NCBI GenBank assembly: GCA_003112755.1
Contig: BFBT01000001.1
Coordinates: forward strand, 2,604,001-2,668,000
Direction of reading: 5' to 3'
Origin: Lawsonibacter asaccharolyticus
GTDB taxonomy: Bacteria; Bacillota; Clostridia; Oscillospirales; Oscillospiraceae
DNA: 64,000 nucleotides
Under the pieces are notes generated by a model that had not been told where the DNA came from, made no database searches, and saw only the letters and a program-made list of their open reading frames with translations. Shown here in pieces: positions 52,559 through 61,957 of the stretch. Numbering within the stretch: the first letter of the stretch is position 1; each line of letters begins with the position of its first letter. The translations under genes and the position numbers were made by a program.

Positions 52559-52628
52559 AGACCTTTCCTCGAATTCTTGATTTTATTTTAGCACAGATCC
52601 CAGGACTTATCATAGATGCAGATTGGGA

Positions 52629-52654
52629 GCAAGTGTCAGAAATCTGACATTTGC
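52629..52654. promoter_or_regulatory. palindromic operator between TetR gene and MMPL operon
   Basis: A 26-base palindrome with perfect TGTCAGA/TCTGACA arms two bases apart and outer GCAA/TTGC. It lies in the 171-base divergent gap, about 75 bases from each start codon. This is the expected place and shape of the binding site of the neighbouring TetR protein; its right arm includes CTGACA, usable as a -35 element for the plus-strand operon. Confidence 0.65.
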
Positions 52655-52729
52655 CCCTGTTCTGCATCTTGTTTTCCACCAAGAGATTTTTTATGCTGAA
52701 AGAAACCAAACCGGAAGGAGCGCGGCGCG

Positions 52730-53050
52730 ATGACAGAGCAGTATCAAGTCACCATACAGGGTCAACTGGGTCCGCGGGAGGGAGTTCTGACCCTCAGTTA
52801 TCAGGAGAGCTACATTACCGGATCACTGGATCTGGTGGGCTATGTCAACAAGGTGCAGGGCGTGCGGGCAGCGGATGGGACGCTCCATCTCTTTCATCCC
52901 ATCCAAACGGTGGTGAGCACCATTCCCTGTGAGACCGTTTTAAGACTGCAGGCAGGGAGCCTGTGCGGAACATCTACCTCAAAATCCGCCCAGATGCGGT
53001 GGGAAGGCGCACTTCTCCATCAAGGACCCCGGGAGGCATCGGAACTGTGA
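52730..53050 (+). CDS. small beta-rich protein ahead of the MMPL transporter
   Basis: A 106-residue protein with alternating strands (YQVTIQGQLGPREGVLTLSY, then SYITGSLDLVGYVNKVQGVR). No signal peptide. The ATG is preceded by AAGGAG at nine bases. Its stop overlaps the GTG of the transporter gene (GTGA), so the two are coupled. Family not recognised; a cytoplasmic partner of the transporter is plausible. Confidence 0.72.
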   Translation: MTEQYQVTIQGQLGPREGVLTLSYQESYITGSLDLVGYVNKVQGVRAADGTLHLFHPIQTVVSTIPCETVLRLQAGSLCGTSTSKSAQMRWEGALLHQGPREASEL

Positions 53051-55554
53051 GCAAGGGAACGGAAAAGTCATCCTTTTTTGAGAAACTGGCCACAGTCATC
53101 GTCGACAAAAGAAACCTGATCTTTTTTCTCTATGCCTGTGCCCTGATCTTCTGCCTGTTTTCCCGAAACTGGGTCAGCGTATGCAACGACATTACAGAGT
53201 ATCTGCCGGAGACCACGGAGACCCGCCAGGGACTGACCCTCATGGAGGAGGAGTTTACCACCTTCGGCACCGCTCGGGTCATGGTCTCCCATGTGACCTA
53301 TGAGATCGCGGAGGAACTGGCGGAGCAGATGGAGCAGATCGAGGGCGTCACCTCGGCCACCTTCGGGAGCAGCACCGTTGGCGCGGACACAGGAGGTGAC
53401 GGTGAGCCGGAGACACCGGAGGACATCACGGAGTATTTCAAGGGGGCTGACGCCCTGATCTCCGTGACCTTTGACGGCGAGGAGGAGGACGAGATCAGCC
53501 TTGCCGCCCTGGCTGCCATCCGGGAACTGCTGGAGCCCTACGACTATTACATTGACAGTGCTGTAGGCAACTCACAGGCGGATTCTCTGGCCAGCGAGAT
53601 GGGGACCATTCTAGCGGTGGCGGCGGTGATCATCGTGCTGGTGCTGCTGCTCACCTCCCGCTCCTATGCGGAGATCCCGGTACTGCTCATCACCTTTATC
53701 GTAGCGGCCCTGCTGAATCTGGGCACCAATTTTATTTTCGGGGAGATCTCCTTCGTCTCCAACTCTGTGACCGTGGTTTTGCAGCTGGCGCTGGCCATCG
53801 ACTATGCCATCATCATGCTCCACCGCTTTCTGGAGGAGCGGGAGTACGCCGAGGACCGGGAGGCCTGCATCGCAGCGGTGAGCGCCGCCATTCCCTCTAT
53901 CTCTGCCAGCAGCCTTACCACCATTTCGGGTCTGGCCGCTATGATGTTCATGCAGTTCCGGATAGGCTTTGACATGGGCATTATCCTCATCAAGGCCATT
54001 CTGTTCAGCATGCTCTCGGTCTTTACCCTGATGCCGGGCCTGCTGATGCTTTTTTCCAAGGCCATGGCAAAAACCCAGCACCGCAGTTTTGTCCCAAAGA
54101 TCGACCGCTGGGGCAAGTTTACCCTGAAACTGCGCTATGTAGGCGTGCCCTTGTTCGCAGCGGCCATTGTGGCGGGCTTTCTGATGTCCAATCAGTGCCC
54201 CTATGTCTACGGCTACAGTCAGATTCAGACCGCCCGACAAAATGAGACCCAGATCGCCGAGAAGAAGGTCAACGAGACCTTCGGCACTCAGAACGTAATG
54301 GCGCTGATCGTGCCAAAGGGCGACTATATCAGTGAAAAGGCCCTGCTGGAGCGGCTGGAGACCTATGACCAGGTGGACTACGCCATGGGCCTTTCCAATG
54401 TGGAGGTCATGGACGGCTATATGCTCACGGACGCCCTGACGCCCCGGCAGTTTGCCGAGATGACGGATCTGGACTACGAGCTGGTATGTCTTGTTTATGC
54501 CGCCTATGCAGCGGAGGGCGAAGAGTACGGAAGGATCGTGGGCGGCCTGGATGACTATACAGTTCCGCTGATGGATATGTTTTTCTTTGCCTATGACAAG
54601 GTGGAGGAGGGCTATGTAGATCTGGACGAGGAGGAACAGGCGGATCTGGATGCTCTCTATGAACAGCTTTCTGACGCCCGAGAGCAGCTGCTGGGAGAGG
54701 ACTACACCCGGATGCTGGTCAGTCTGGATCTGCCAGAGGAGGGGGAGGAGACTTTTGCTTTCCTCCAGACCATCCATGACGAAGCGGAGAGATACTATGA
54801 CGCCGAAAACGTCTATCTGGTTGGGGACTCCACCAGTGACTATGACCTGTCTGTGTCCTTTGCCAGAGACAATGTGATGATCAGCGTGCTGTCGGTGGCC
54901 TTTGTCATTATCGTCCTGCTGTTCACATTCCAGTCGGTGGGCCTGCCCCTCCTGCTGATCCTGGTGATCCAGGGCAGTATTTGGATCAGCTTCTCCTTCC
55001 CTGGCGTGACCCAGCAGCCCATCTTCTTTATGAGCTATCTGGTGGTGACCTCCATCCAGATGGGGGCCAACATCGATTACGCCATTGTGATCTCCTCCTG
55101 GTACAACGAACTGAAGGAGAAGATGCCGCGGTCAGAGGCTATCGTCCAGGCGCTGGATCTGTCCTTTCCAACGGTGTTGACCTCGGGGAGCATCCTATCT
55201 GCCGCCGGGTTCCTGATCTCCCAGATCACTACGGAGCCAGCCATTGTGGGCATCGGCGAGTGCCTGTGCCGGGGAACGCTGATTTCCATGTTTTTAGTCA
55301 TGTTTATCCTGCCCCAGATCCTGTACGTGGGAGACAAGATCGTGGAAAAGACCCGCTTCAACATCAAAGTTCCGGAGGTCAGCCACAGCGCCAGCGGCAC
55401 CGTCTATGTAAATGGCCGGGTCCGGGGCCGGGTGTCCGGTGTGGTGGACGCCCACATCCAAGGCGTGATCTACGGAGACGTCTCCGGGATGCTGGAGACT
55501 GGAAGTTACCAGACCAAGGAGGTTCCAAAAGCAGATGAAACGGAAAAGCAGTAA
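53047..55554 (+). CDS. MMPL/RND-family transporter
   Basis: An 835-residue MMPL-type RND transporter. One helix (about 20-38) precedes the first external domain; helices 2-6 lie at about 185-370 with LQLALAIDYAIIMLHRFLEE carrying the family DY motif; a second external domain spans about 395-600; the last helices (610-770) include GANIDYAIVISSWYNEL, again with DY. The C-terminal 50 residues (VYVNGRVRGRVSG, GVIYGDVSGM) resemble bactofilin-like beta turns, an unusual tail. GTG start at 53047 with GGGAGG. Likely exports lipid or a surface factor. Confidence 0.88.
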   Translation: MSKGTEKSSFFEKLATVIVDKRNLIFFLYACALIFCLFSRNWVSVCNDITEYLPETTETRQGLTLMEEEFTTFGTARVMVSHVTYEIAEELAEQMEQIEGVTSATFGSSTVGADTGGDGEPETPEDITEYFKGADALISVTFDGEEEDEISLAALAAIRELLEPYDYYIDSAVGNSQADSLASEMGTILAVAAVIIVLVLLLTSRSYAEIPVLLITFIVAALLNLGTNFIFGEISFVSNSVTVVLQLALAIDYAIIMLHRFLEEREYAEDREACIAAVSAAIPSISASSLTTISGLAAMMFMQFRIGFDMGIILIKAILFSMLSVFTLMPGLLMLFSKAMAKTQHRSFVPKIDRWGKFTLKLRYVGVPLFAAAIVAGFLMSNQCPYVYGYSQIQTARQNETQIAEKKVNETFGTQNVMALIVPKGDYISEKALLERLETYDQVDYAMGLSNVEVMDGYMLTDALTPRQFAEMTDLDYELVCLVYAAYAAEGEEYGRIVGGLDDYTVPLMDMFFFAYDKVEEGYVDLDEEEQADLDALYEQLSDAREQLLGEDYTRMLVSLDLPEEGEETFAFLQTIHDEAERYYDAENVYLVGDSTSDYDLSVSFARDNVMISVLSVAFVIIVLLFTFQSVGLPLLLILVIQGSIWISFSFPGVTQQPIFFMSYLVVTSIQMGANIDYAIVISSWYNELKEKMPRSEAIVQALDLSFPTVLTSGSILSAAGFLISQITTEPAIVGIGECLCRGTLISMFLVMFILPQILYVGDKIVEKTRFNIKVPEVSHSASGTVYVNGRVRGRVSGVVDAHIQGVIYGDVSGMLETGSYQTKEVPKADETEKQ

Positions 55555-58500
55555 ATTCTTGAGTCTCCTGCTGGCGGCGGTCTTGCTCCTCTCCCTTATC
55601 GCTCCCGTTGCTCTGGCCGCTGGGACCGCCGATACCATCTATCTCCGCACGGCAGAGGATCTGGCGGGGTTCTCCCGGAACTGCACCCTGGACAGCTGGT
55701 CTCAGGGGAAAACCGTCTATCTGGAGGCGGACATTGATCTGACCGGCGTGGACTTTGCCCCCATCCCTACCTTCGGCGGCACCTTTGAGGGACAGGGACA
55801 CACCATCTCCGGCCTGTCCATCACCGGCAGCGGCAATGTGCGGGGACTGTTTCGGTACATACAGCCCACCGGCTCTGTGCGGGATCTCCACGTCTCGGGC
55901 AGCATCTCTCCCGCTGACCGCAAAAACGTTCTGGGCGGCCTGGCAGGGAAGAACCAGGGGACCATCACGATGTGTTCGTTTTCCGGGACGGTAAGCGGAT
56001 TGGACAGTATTGGCGGGATCGCAGGCATCAACGAAGCTCAGGGGGAGATCATCAACTGTGCTTTCTCCGGCTCTGTTACCGGGGAGCACTATGTGGGCGG
56101 CATTGCCGGACAGAACTACGGTTCTATCATCCAGTGTGAAAACAGCGGCAGCATCAACACCACAGAGGTGGACACGGAACTGGATCTGGACGCTTTGAAT
56201 CGTGAGCAGCTCAATGCTGCGGAGAATGTACCTGTGTGTACTGACATTGGCGGCGTCGCCGGGTTTTCCTCAGGCATCCTGCAAAGCTGCGTCAACACCG
56301 GGGCGGTGGGGTATGCCCATGAGGGGTATAACATTGGCGGCATCGTAGGGCAGCAGTCCGGATATCTGAACGGCTGCACCAATTCCGGGATGATTTTGGG
56401 CCGGAAGGATGTGGGCGGCATTACCGGACAGTTGGTGCCGGAGGTGCGTCTGCTCTACACTGAGAGCCAGGTTGGCGACCTGTTGGATGAACTGGACGTG
56501 CTGCGAGACCTGATCGGCCGGACCAATGATGATGCCCGCAGCGCCTCCAACGAGATCTCTGAGCGGATGCAGGCTATTTCCGACCGGGCGGGGGAGGTCC
56601 AGGGGGCTATCAGTGGCTTGGCAGATCTCACCACAGACTGGGCCAATGAAAACATTGATGCGGTCAACAGCATGTCTGCCCGGATCTCCTGGCTCACGGA
56701 TAAACTGTCTCCCATTATGGAGGATGCCACAGACGCGCTGGATCTGATGGAGAAGTTGGCTGGTCAGATGAATGATGTGATGGACGAGGCGCAGGAGGCC
56801 GGCGATCTGGCCCCCGATGCAGCGGACCGGTTTGAGGAGGTTATGGACGATCTGAGGGTCGCTGCCCGGCATGGCCGGGACTCGGCAGACCACCTAAAAG
56901 CGGCTATGGCGCACCTGCGGAATGTACTGGGGAATCCGGATACGGACACAACTCTGGCGGAAATACAGACGGAAGTTTCTGAACTGTCCAAGGATCTCTC
57001 GGATATTGACAGCTGTTTTGTACAAATATGGGAAATTTTACAGGGTGCAGATGGTGTGCTTCAGGGGAGGCCGGAATGGGCAGCTCTTCTGGAAAAGCTG
57101 GGGGCGTTTCAGTCTGCCTGTGCCGCTCTGCCAAACTGCTTGGACCAGGTCAACGATGCGCTTGCTCAGGTGATCGGGTCGGAGACCGCTGCCCCGGAAG
57201 CATTGGCGCAGTTGAAAAGTGCTGCAGAGGATCTACTGGCCGCCGGACAGGCGTTTGGGCAGGCGGGTGCGGAACTGGCCAAGGCGCTGATGAATGTCGC
57301 CCCTGGACAGGGACCGGATTTGACAGCCGCTTACCAAAAATTACAGGATGCGTCCCAACAGCTTACAGACACACAGGAGGAAGTAGAAAACATTCTGAAA
57401 GATTTAGGCGCGTCTGAAGCCGAGCGGGATCTGCAGGTGAAATTGGACGAACTGAATGCTGCCATCGCCGCCGCAGAGCTGGCCGCCGCAGAGGCGGAGG
57501 ATGCCCTCGCAGCATTGGCCGGGATCGAATCTGCCCAGACTGTCGTTGAGACACTCCAGGTCGAACTGGCGGCCATCCGTACCAGCCTGGAGCGCGCAAA
57601 GCTATCTGCACAGGAGATCGCCGCAGCCGCGGAAAAATTGGTGGTGCCCTCCATCAATATCGAGGAATTGGAGGCCGCCAGACAGGAGATACAGGCCGCC
57701 AGGGATAGTTTATCCTCCGCACTGCGCGCATTGGCCCGCAGCGTGGACAGCGGCGGGAGTGCCGTCCGCAAACTGCGGGAATTGCTGGAGAAGGCCGGGG
57801 ATGCCATAGATGAACTGAGGGATGCCGGAGATACCATGGAGGAACTGTCTTCTCTGACTGCAGACATCATGGAAGACCTTTCCCATGTGCTGCAAGAACT
57901 ATCTGAGATGCCCACCATCACCATCCGTCCCATCAGCAGCGAGATCAAGGAACAGGGGGATGCTCTGGACAGTATTTTTACTGACCTGATCGACAGCGGA
58001 GATGCTCTTCGGGAGTCCATGTCCAGCAATACGGACATTTTGCTGGACGATCTGGACGCCATCAACCGGCAGTTCGGTGTCATTACCGACCTGATGCGGG
58101 ATATTCTGGATGGTTCTGATGAGAAATTTGAGGATCGGTTTGAGGATGTGTCGGACGAAGCGCCTGAAACTACAGATACGGGCTATCTCTCTGACGCCAG
58201 GAATGACGGAATGGTGGAGGGCGATGTTAATGTGGCCGGGATCGTGGGCTCTATGGCTATTGAATACGACTTTGACCCGGAGGACGATTTGATCCGGGAA
58301 GGCGACCGCTCCCTGGACTTCCGATATCAGACCAAGGCAGTTGTCGCATCCTGTATCAATACAGGAGCAATCACCGGAAAGCAGGACTACGCCGGCGGTA
58401 TTGTCGGTCTGATGGACCTGGGACGGGTTAGAAACTGCGAGAATTACGGCGCTGTATCCAGCAGCAACGGCGACTATGTGGGAGGTATTGCCGGCGCCTC

Positions 58501-59419
58501 CTGGGGCAGCGTCCGGGACAGCTGGAGCAAGTGCCGCCTGTCTGGCAGGGACTATGTGGGCGGTGCGGCTGGATTAGGGGCTACCCTGATAAATTGTCAT
58601 ACCCTGGTGACCATCGATGAGGGCTCTGCTTATCTGGGGGCGGTAGCGGGAGATGTGGACAGCGACGGCACCGTATCCGGCAACACCTTTACCAGCGAGA
58701 ACCTGGGCGCTCTGGACGGTATCAGCTATGCCGGGAAGGCGGAGCCGGTGGATTTCGATTCCCTGTGCAGCACGGAGGGCGTGCCGGAGCTGTTTTCTCA
58801 GCTGGAGCTGACCTTCGTGGCCGATGGCATCACCGTAGCCGTGGTCCCCTTCCAGTATGGGGAAGGGATCGAATCCCTGCCGGAGATTCCGGCGAAAAAG
58901 GGGTACTCCGCCGCCTGGCCGGATCTGGACTATACCCATCTGAATGCCAGTCAAACCTTGGAAGCGGAATATACTCCCTATACCTCCGCCCTTTCGGACG
59001 GTGGGGAACTGCCGGAGATCCTTGTGGACGGTAGTTTCAGCAGCCGGGCAGAAGTCTCACACACGATTGAGAATGTGACCTGGAGTGATCGCCAGGGAAA
59101 GACGCACACCGGCACTGCCTATACCGTCACAGTGGACGACCCGGATTTAGAGCAGGTGTCCTATACGGTTCACTACCGCCTGCCGGACTCTGGAAAACAC
59201 TATGCGCTATGGGTACAGGAGGAAAGCGGCTGGTCAGAAGCGGATTTTGAGATCGACGGACAGTATCTGCTGCTCACCAGTCAGACGGAGGAGATCACTT
59301 TCTGTATTACAGAGCGGTCCAGCAGCCTTCTTGTCTGGCTCGCGGCCGGAACAGGTTGCCTGTTGCTTCTGGCTGCCGTATTCTGTGTGCTGCGTCACAT
59401 TCAAAAAAAGAGGCATTGA
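55535..59419 (+). CDS. giant GLUG-repeat and coiled-coil surface protein
   Basis: A 1294-residue secreted protein. A signal peptide (1-28, LLAAVLLLSLIAPVALA) is followed by GLUG-type repeats (GGLAGKN, GGIAGIN, GGIAGQN, GGVAGFS, GGIVGQQ at about 130-310), a long Ala/Leu/Glu-rich coiled coil (about 320-870), more GLUG units (GGIVGLM, GGIAGAS, GGAAGLG at about 900-1020), a beta part and a C-terminal membrane helix (1265-1287) with a basic tail. It overlaps the transporter gene by 20 bases. A cell-envelope partner or substrate of the MMPL protein is likely; the long coil recalls YhgE/Pip-type proteins. Confidence 0.85.
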   Translation: MKRKSSKFLSLLLAAVLLLSLIAPVALAAGTADTIYLRTAEDLAGFSRNCTLDSWSQGKTVYLEADIDLTGVDFAPIPTFGGTFEGQGHTISGLSITGSGNVRGLFRYIQPTGSVRDLHVSGSISPADRKNVLGGLAGKNQGTITMCSFSGTVSGLDSIGGIAGINEAQGEIINCAFSGSVTGEHYVGGIAGQNYGSIIQCENSGSINTTEVDTELDLDALNREQLNAAENVPVCTDIGGVAGFSSGILQSCVNTGAVGYAHEGYNIGGIVGQQSGYLNGCTNSGMILGRKDVGGITGQLVPEVRLLYTESQVGDLLDELDVLRDLIGRTNDDARSASNEISERMQAISDRAGEVQGAISGLADLTTDWANENIDAVNSMSARISWLTDKLSPIMEDATDALDLMEKLAGQMNDVMDEAQEAGDLAPDAADRFEEVMDDLRVAARHGRDSADHLKAAMAHLRNVLGNPDTDTTLAEIQTEVSELSKDLSDIDSCFVQIWEILQGADGVLQGRPEWAALLEKLGAFQSACAALPNCLDQVNDALAQVIGSETAAPEALAQLKSAAEDLLAAGQAFGQAGAELAKALMNVAPGQGPDLTAAYQKLQDASQQLTDTQEEVENILKDLGASEAERDLQVKLDELNAAIAAAELAAAEAEDALAALAGIESAQTVVETLQVELAAIRTSLERAKLSAQEIAAAAEKLVVPSINIEELEAARQEIQAARDSLSSALRALARSVDSGGSAVRKLRELLEKAGDAIDELRDAGDTMEELSSLTADIMEDLSHVLQELSEMPTITIRPISSEIKEQGDALDSIFTDLIDSGDALRESMSSNTDILLDDLDAINRQFGVITDLMRDILDGSDEKFEDRFEDVSDEAPETTDTGYLSDARNDGMVEGDVNVAGIVGSMAIEYDFDPEDDLIREGDRSLDFRYQTKAVVASCINTGAITGKQDYAGGIVGLMDLGRVRNCENYGAVSSSNGDYVGGIAGASWGSVRDSWSKCRLSGRDYVGGAAGLGATLINCHTLVTIDEGSAYLGAVAGDVDSDGTVSGNTFTSENLGALDGISYAGKAEPVDFDSLCSTEGVPELFSQLELTFVADGITVAVVPFQYGEGIESLPEIPAKKGYSAAWPDLDYTHLNASQTLEAEYTPYTSALSDGGELPEILVDGSFSSRAEVSHTIENVTWSDRQGKTHTGTAYTVTVDDPDLEQVSYTVHYRLPDSGKHYALWVQEESGWSEADFEIDGQYLLLTSQTEEITFCITERSSSLLVWLAAGTGCLLLLAAVFCVLRHIQKKRH

Positions 59420-59428
59420 ACCCCATGT

Positions 59429-59688
59429 ATGGTCGGCAAGCTCACAGGTGAAGTAGTTACAAAAGAAGAACTCTATGAAGCTGCTTGGGCAACGGACTGC
59501 GGACTGTCCATGAGCAAGTATGCCGAGGCTTACCAGATCAACCAAAGCAGCGCAGACTGCCCGCAAAGGAAGTTCCTCACTGCCCTGGCCCATTCCTGTT
59601 CCCGGAGATACAAGCCTTTTTCGAGAGCGAGGAGGGGCAAAGGGAATTTGCTGAGTGGAAAGCACAACAGGGAAAGTCTAAGGGATAA
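59429..59688 (+). pseudogene. frameshifted remnant of a mobile-element-type gene
   Basis: One frame reads TKEELYEAAWATDCGLSMSK from about 59459 and loses sense near 59590, where another frame takes over (FLFPEIQAFFESEEGQREFA) to a stop at 59688. Together they form one plausible protein C-terminus, so a gene was broken by a frameshift and its 5' part lost. Confidence 0.5.
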
Positions 59689-59730
59689 AGGAGGCGGGAG
59701 TGTTTTATACACTCCCGCCTCCTTTATCCC
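59682..59730. terminator. 21-bp perfect bidirectional terminator
   Basis: Perfect 21-bp arms around a seven-base loop sit between the converging surface-protein operon and the protease gene. The stop codon of the protease gene (59726-59724) lies inside the right arm. Loop is TTTTATA. No long T-run follows, but the stem is very stable. Confidence 0.7.
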
Positions 59731-60590
59731 TCTAAAATACCAACGTGATTTCTTCTGTAAATAAAAGCCAGTGTTAAACAAGCGAGAGTATATCCAATGA
59801 TGGCAATTAAAGATGCCTCTATACCAAATCCTGCTCCAGTTAACAAGATGTTGTCTGATGGTATAATGAGTTGAAAAATAGGTTCGCCATAAGCACCCTC
59901 CGATGTTGTAATATGCAGAATGTCCGTTACTATCGCAAAGTTCCATACCGTATGCATTAGAATATTGTTACCAATAGAATTTCCTGCATAGGAGGCAAGC
60001 GAAAACATAGTGCCTACCAAAGTACCGCTGATGATTAAAAGAAAGACACCTCCGATTGTAAAAGTTTCCATTGATGGGAGATGTGCGAAACTAAACAAAA
60101 CAGATGGGACAAGCACAGCGATGTACTTATTCCATTTACTTTCGAGCAGTCTCATAATGAAACCACGGAATAGTATTTCTTCCAATATCCCCGCTTTCAA
60201 AGCAATAAGAATAGATGAAATAATAATTAAGAAGATGTCACCAGTGGAAAAAACATTTACTTGTGCCCGTCCAATGATTAGAAAGATAGTAACTACAAAA
60301 GCAGGTAACAAAACAGATAAACTAACTCCCCACCATTTAACGGAAAATGAAATCCCGAAGTCTTCCATTTTTAGATGGAGAACTTTTGTTGTATAGAGCC
60401 AAAAGAAGATTAGTGTCAGCAACAGATAGCCCGGCATTCTGATAATAGGATACAACTCACGGACTGGAAGATTTATGATAGAAAATAGGAAATCAAAAAT
60501 TAGACTTCCCAATAAATCACCGGCCAAAAACAGCAAAAAATATACAATAATTACGGAAATTGTCTTTGGTGTTGAAAACTTATAATTCAT
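59724..60590 (-). CDS. CPBP family intramembrane metalloprotease
   Basis: A 288-residue membrane protein with about eight hydrophobic helices. The CPBP motifs are present: ILEEILFRGFIMRLL (EExxxR), VLFSFAHLPSM (FxxxH) and ILMHTVWNFAIV (HxxxN/D). Such proteases mature prenylated or bacteriocin-type peptides or give immunity to them. The gene is much more AT-rich than its neighbours, a sign of transfer. Its promoter is seen at 60645-60672; the ribosome binding site GGGAGG is 13 bases from the ATG, longer than usual. Confidence 0.88.
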   Translation of the reverse strand: MNYKFSTPKTISVIIVYFLLFLAGDLLGSLIFDFLFSIINLPVRELYPIIRMPGYLLLTLIFFWLYTTKVLHLKMEDFGISFSVKWWGVSLSVLLPAFVVTIFLIIGRAQVNVFSTGDIFLIIISSILIALKAGILEEILFRGFIMRLLESKWNKYIAVLVPSVLFSFAHLPSMETFTIGGVFLLIISGTLVGTMFSLASYAGNSIGNNILMHTVWNFAIVTDILHITTSEGAYGEPIFQLIIPSDNILLTGAGFGIEASLIAIIGYTLACLTLAFIYRRNHVGILEG

Positions 60591-60644
60591 TCTGGTTTCA
60601 CAATCCTCCCAATAAAATGGTCTTGTAGAGAGATGTTAAATGTT

Positions 60645-60672
60645 ATTATAGCATGGGGAATAAAACATACAA
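60645..60672 (-). promoter_or_regulatory. promoter of the CPBP protease gene
   Basis: TTGTAT (60672-60667) and a perfect TATAAT (60650-60645) on the minus strand with a 16-base spacer, about 55 bases before the start codon. The -35 element lies inside the hairpin at 60662-60703. Confidence 0.5.
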
Positions 60673-60703
60673 GGACAGGGCCCTCCCTGCCCTTGTATGT
60701 TTT
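60662..60703 (-). terminator. hairpin terminator, probably of the original tRNA-Pro transcript
   Basis: A stem of about 18 bp with one mismatch (AAAACATACAAGG outer arm, CAGGG inner arm, four-base loop) is followed by T-rich sequence on both strands. On the minus strand it lies 76 bases beyond the CCA end of the tRNA fragment, as expected for the tRNA terminator on the chromosomal side. Confidence 0.6.
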
Positions 60704-60778
60704 AAAGAACATTTCGATAGAAATGATAAATCCGATCACATTACCCGCTTGGACAATGTAGTTCAGATTATCATTGTT

Positions 60779-60823
60779 TGGCCCGAGTGGGGAGACTCGA
60801 ACTCCCGGCATCTTGCTCCCAAA
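60779..60823 (-). other. 3' half of a tRNA-Pro(UGG) gene, attachment site of an integrative element
   Basis: Read on the minus strand: anticodon loop TTTGGGA, 3' anticodon stem GCAAG, variable bases ATGCC, T arm GGGAG-TTCGAGT-CTCCC, acceptor strand CACTCGG, one base and CCA. The loop contains the UGG anticodon. The sequence before it (60824-60828) cannot pair with GCAAG, so the 5' half is absent. This is the usual product of integration into a tRNA 3' end, leaving the intact tRNA at the far end of the element. Confidence 0.8.
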
Positions 60824-61248
60824 TGTGTGTCTGAACCTTCAGGCGGCACTCTTCCGTCCTCTTTGGCCCTTTCCTCTGCTTGGGCAGTTCCTCTTTAACA
60901 CTCTTTTGCCCTGCTTGTTTCAAGAAACCCTTTCGTCTTTTGGGATTTGTGTGGGATTGGATTCTGTGTATTAAAAGATGTTCCGCCCGGTTTAATGGGG
61001 GTGATGACAGGCCAATCACCTCAAAACAGAGGCGCAGAAACTGTGCCGCATAAACAAAGAATAAGGCCCGTCCCACCGGCAGTCTGAGTGCAGCTCGTCT
61101 CCACGCAAATCAACGGCTGTCTCCCCAAAGTTATTTCATTCTACCATGCCGCCGTACAAAAGACAATAAAAGCATATATGGGGCAATAAAGTAGTGGCTA
61201 TTTCCCTCTTTCTGTGGTATTGTTCGGTTGCCGAAAGGAGGCGACAAT
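60824..61248. other. non-coding end of the integrative element
   Basis: About 425 bases between the attachment site and the first integrase gene. I see no convincing coding frame; possible recombinase arm-binding repeats were not recognisable by eye. The last bases hold the AAAGGAGG site of the integrase at 61249. Confidence 0.4.
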
Positions 61249-61957
61249 ATGCAGAAAGAAACGGACTTCACGGTAGGCCGGTGGTGCAACCGCTGGTTCT
61301 GCGAGAACCGGGGCAGATGGAGCGGCAGCACCGTGGGCGGATACCGCAACCTGATCTACCGCCACATCCTCCCTGGAATCGAGGGCGTCCCGCTGGCGGA
61401 GCTGACCGAAGACACCGTCACCAGCTTCTATGACAGCCTGCAAAGCCAGGGACTCAGCGCCAGAAGTGTCTGGTGCGTCCATCTGCTCCTGCGGCGCTGT
61501 ATGGATGAGGCGGCCCGCGACCAGTGCATTCACTACAACCCGGTGCGGCTCTGCCAGGAGCCACAAGCAGAAGAACATAACGGCCCCTTTACGCCTGGGG
61601 CAGCTCCAGCGGTATCTGAATGCCGCGGAACAGCTTGGCGCATTCCCTCTCATTTACACAGGACTCTCCAGCGGCCTACGGCAATGTGAACTTATCACCT
61701 TGTCGTGGGCCGATTTTCATATCCGCTGCCGGTACATTCTCAAGGGCCAGCGGCTGCTGACCCTCAACAGCAGGGCGGAGCATCTCCTGGATCGGATACC
61801 GGAAACCGGCCGCTATGTGTTCCTCAACCCCAAGACCGGAGCGCCGTATCAGCTCCACGAGTTCTACTACCTCCACAAGCGGATACTGAAACAGGCGGGC
61901 TTGCCGTGGGTGGCCTTCCGGAATCTGCAGCGACAGTGCAGGGAGGTGGGAATATGA
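61249..61957 (+). pseudogene. frameshifted tyrosine recombinase (integrase 1)
   Basis: The first frame gives a normal SAM-like core-binding domain (FTVGRWCNRWFCENRGRW, then YRHILPGIEGVPLAELTED) with an AAAGGAGG site before ATG 61249. Near 61560 sense moves to the +1 frame (LGQLQRYLNAAEQLGAFPLI, GLRQCELITLSWADF). The protein then ends at FRNLQRQCREVGI, lacking the HxxR, late His and Tyr of an active enzyme. It overlaps integrase 2 as ATGA. So it is both frameshifted and truncated; a regulated fusion or an excision-helper remnant cannot be excluded. Confidence 0.75.

Noticed and set aside
53611-54777. 388-codon minus-strand frame inside the MMPL gene
   Set aside because: Antisense shadow; His/Gln-rich composition and no start signals.
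60771-61076. 101-codon minus-strand frame across the tRNA fragment
   Set aside because: It runs through the tRNA-Pro 3' half and has no ribosome binding site or known domain.
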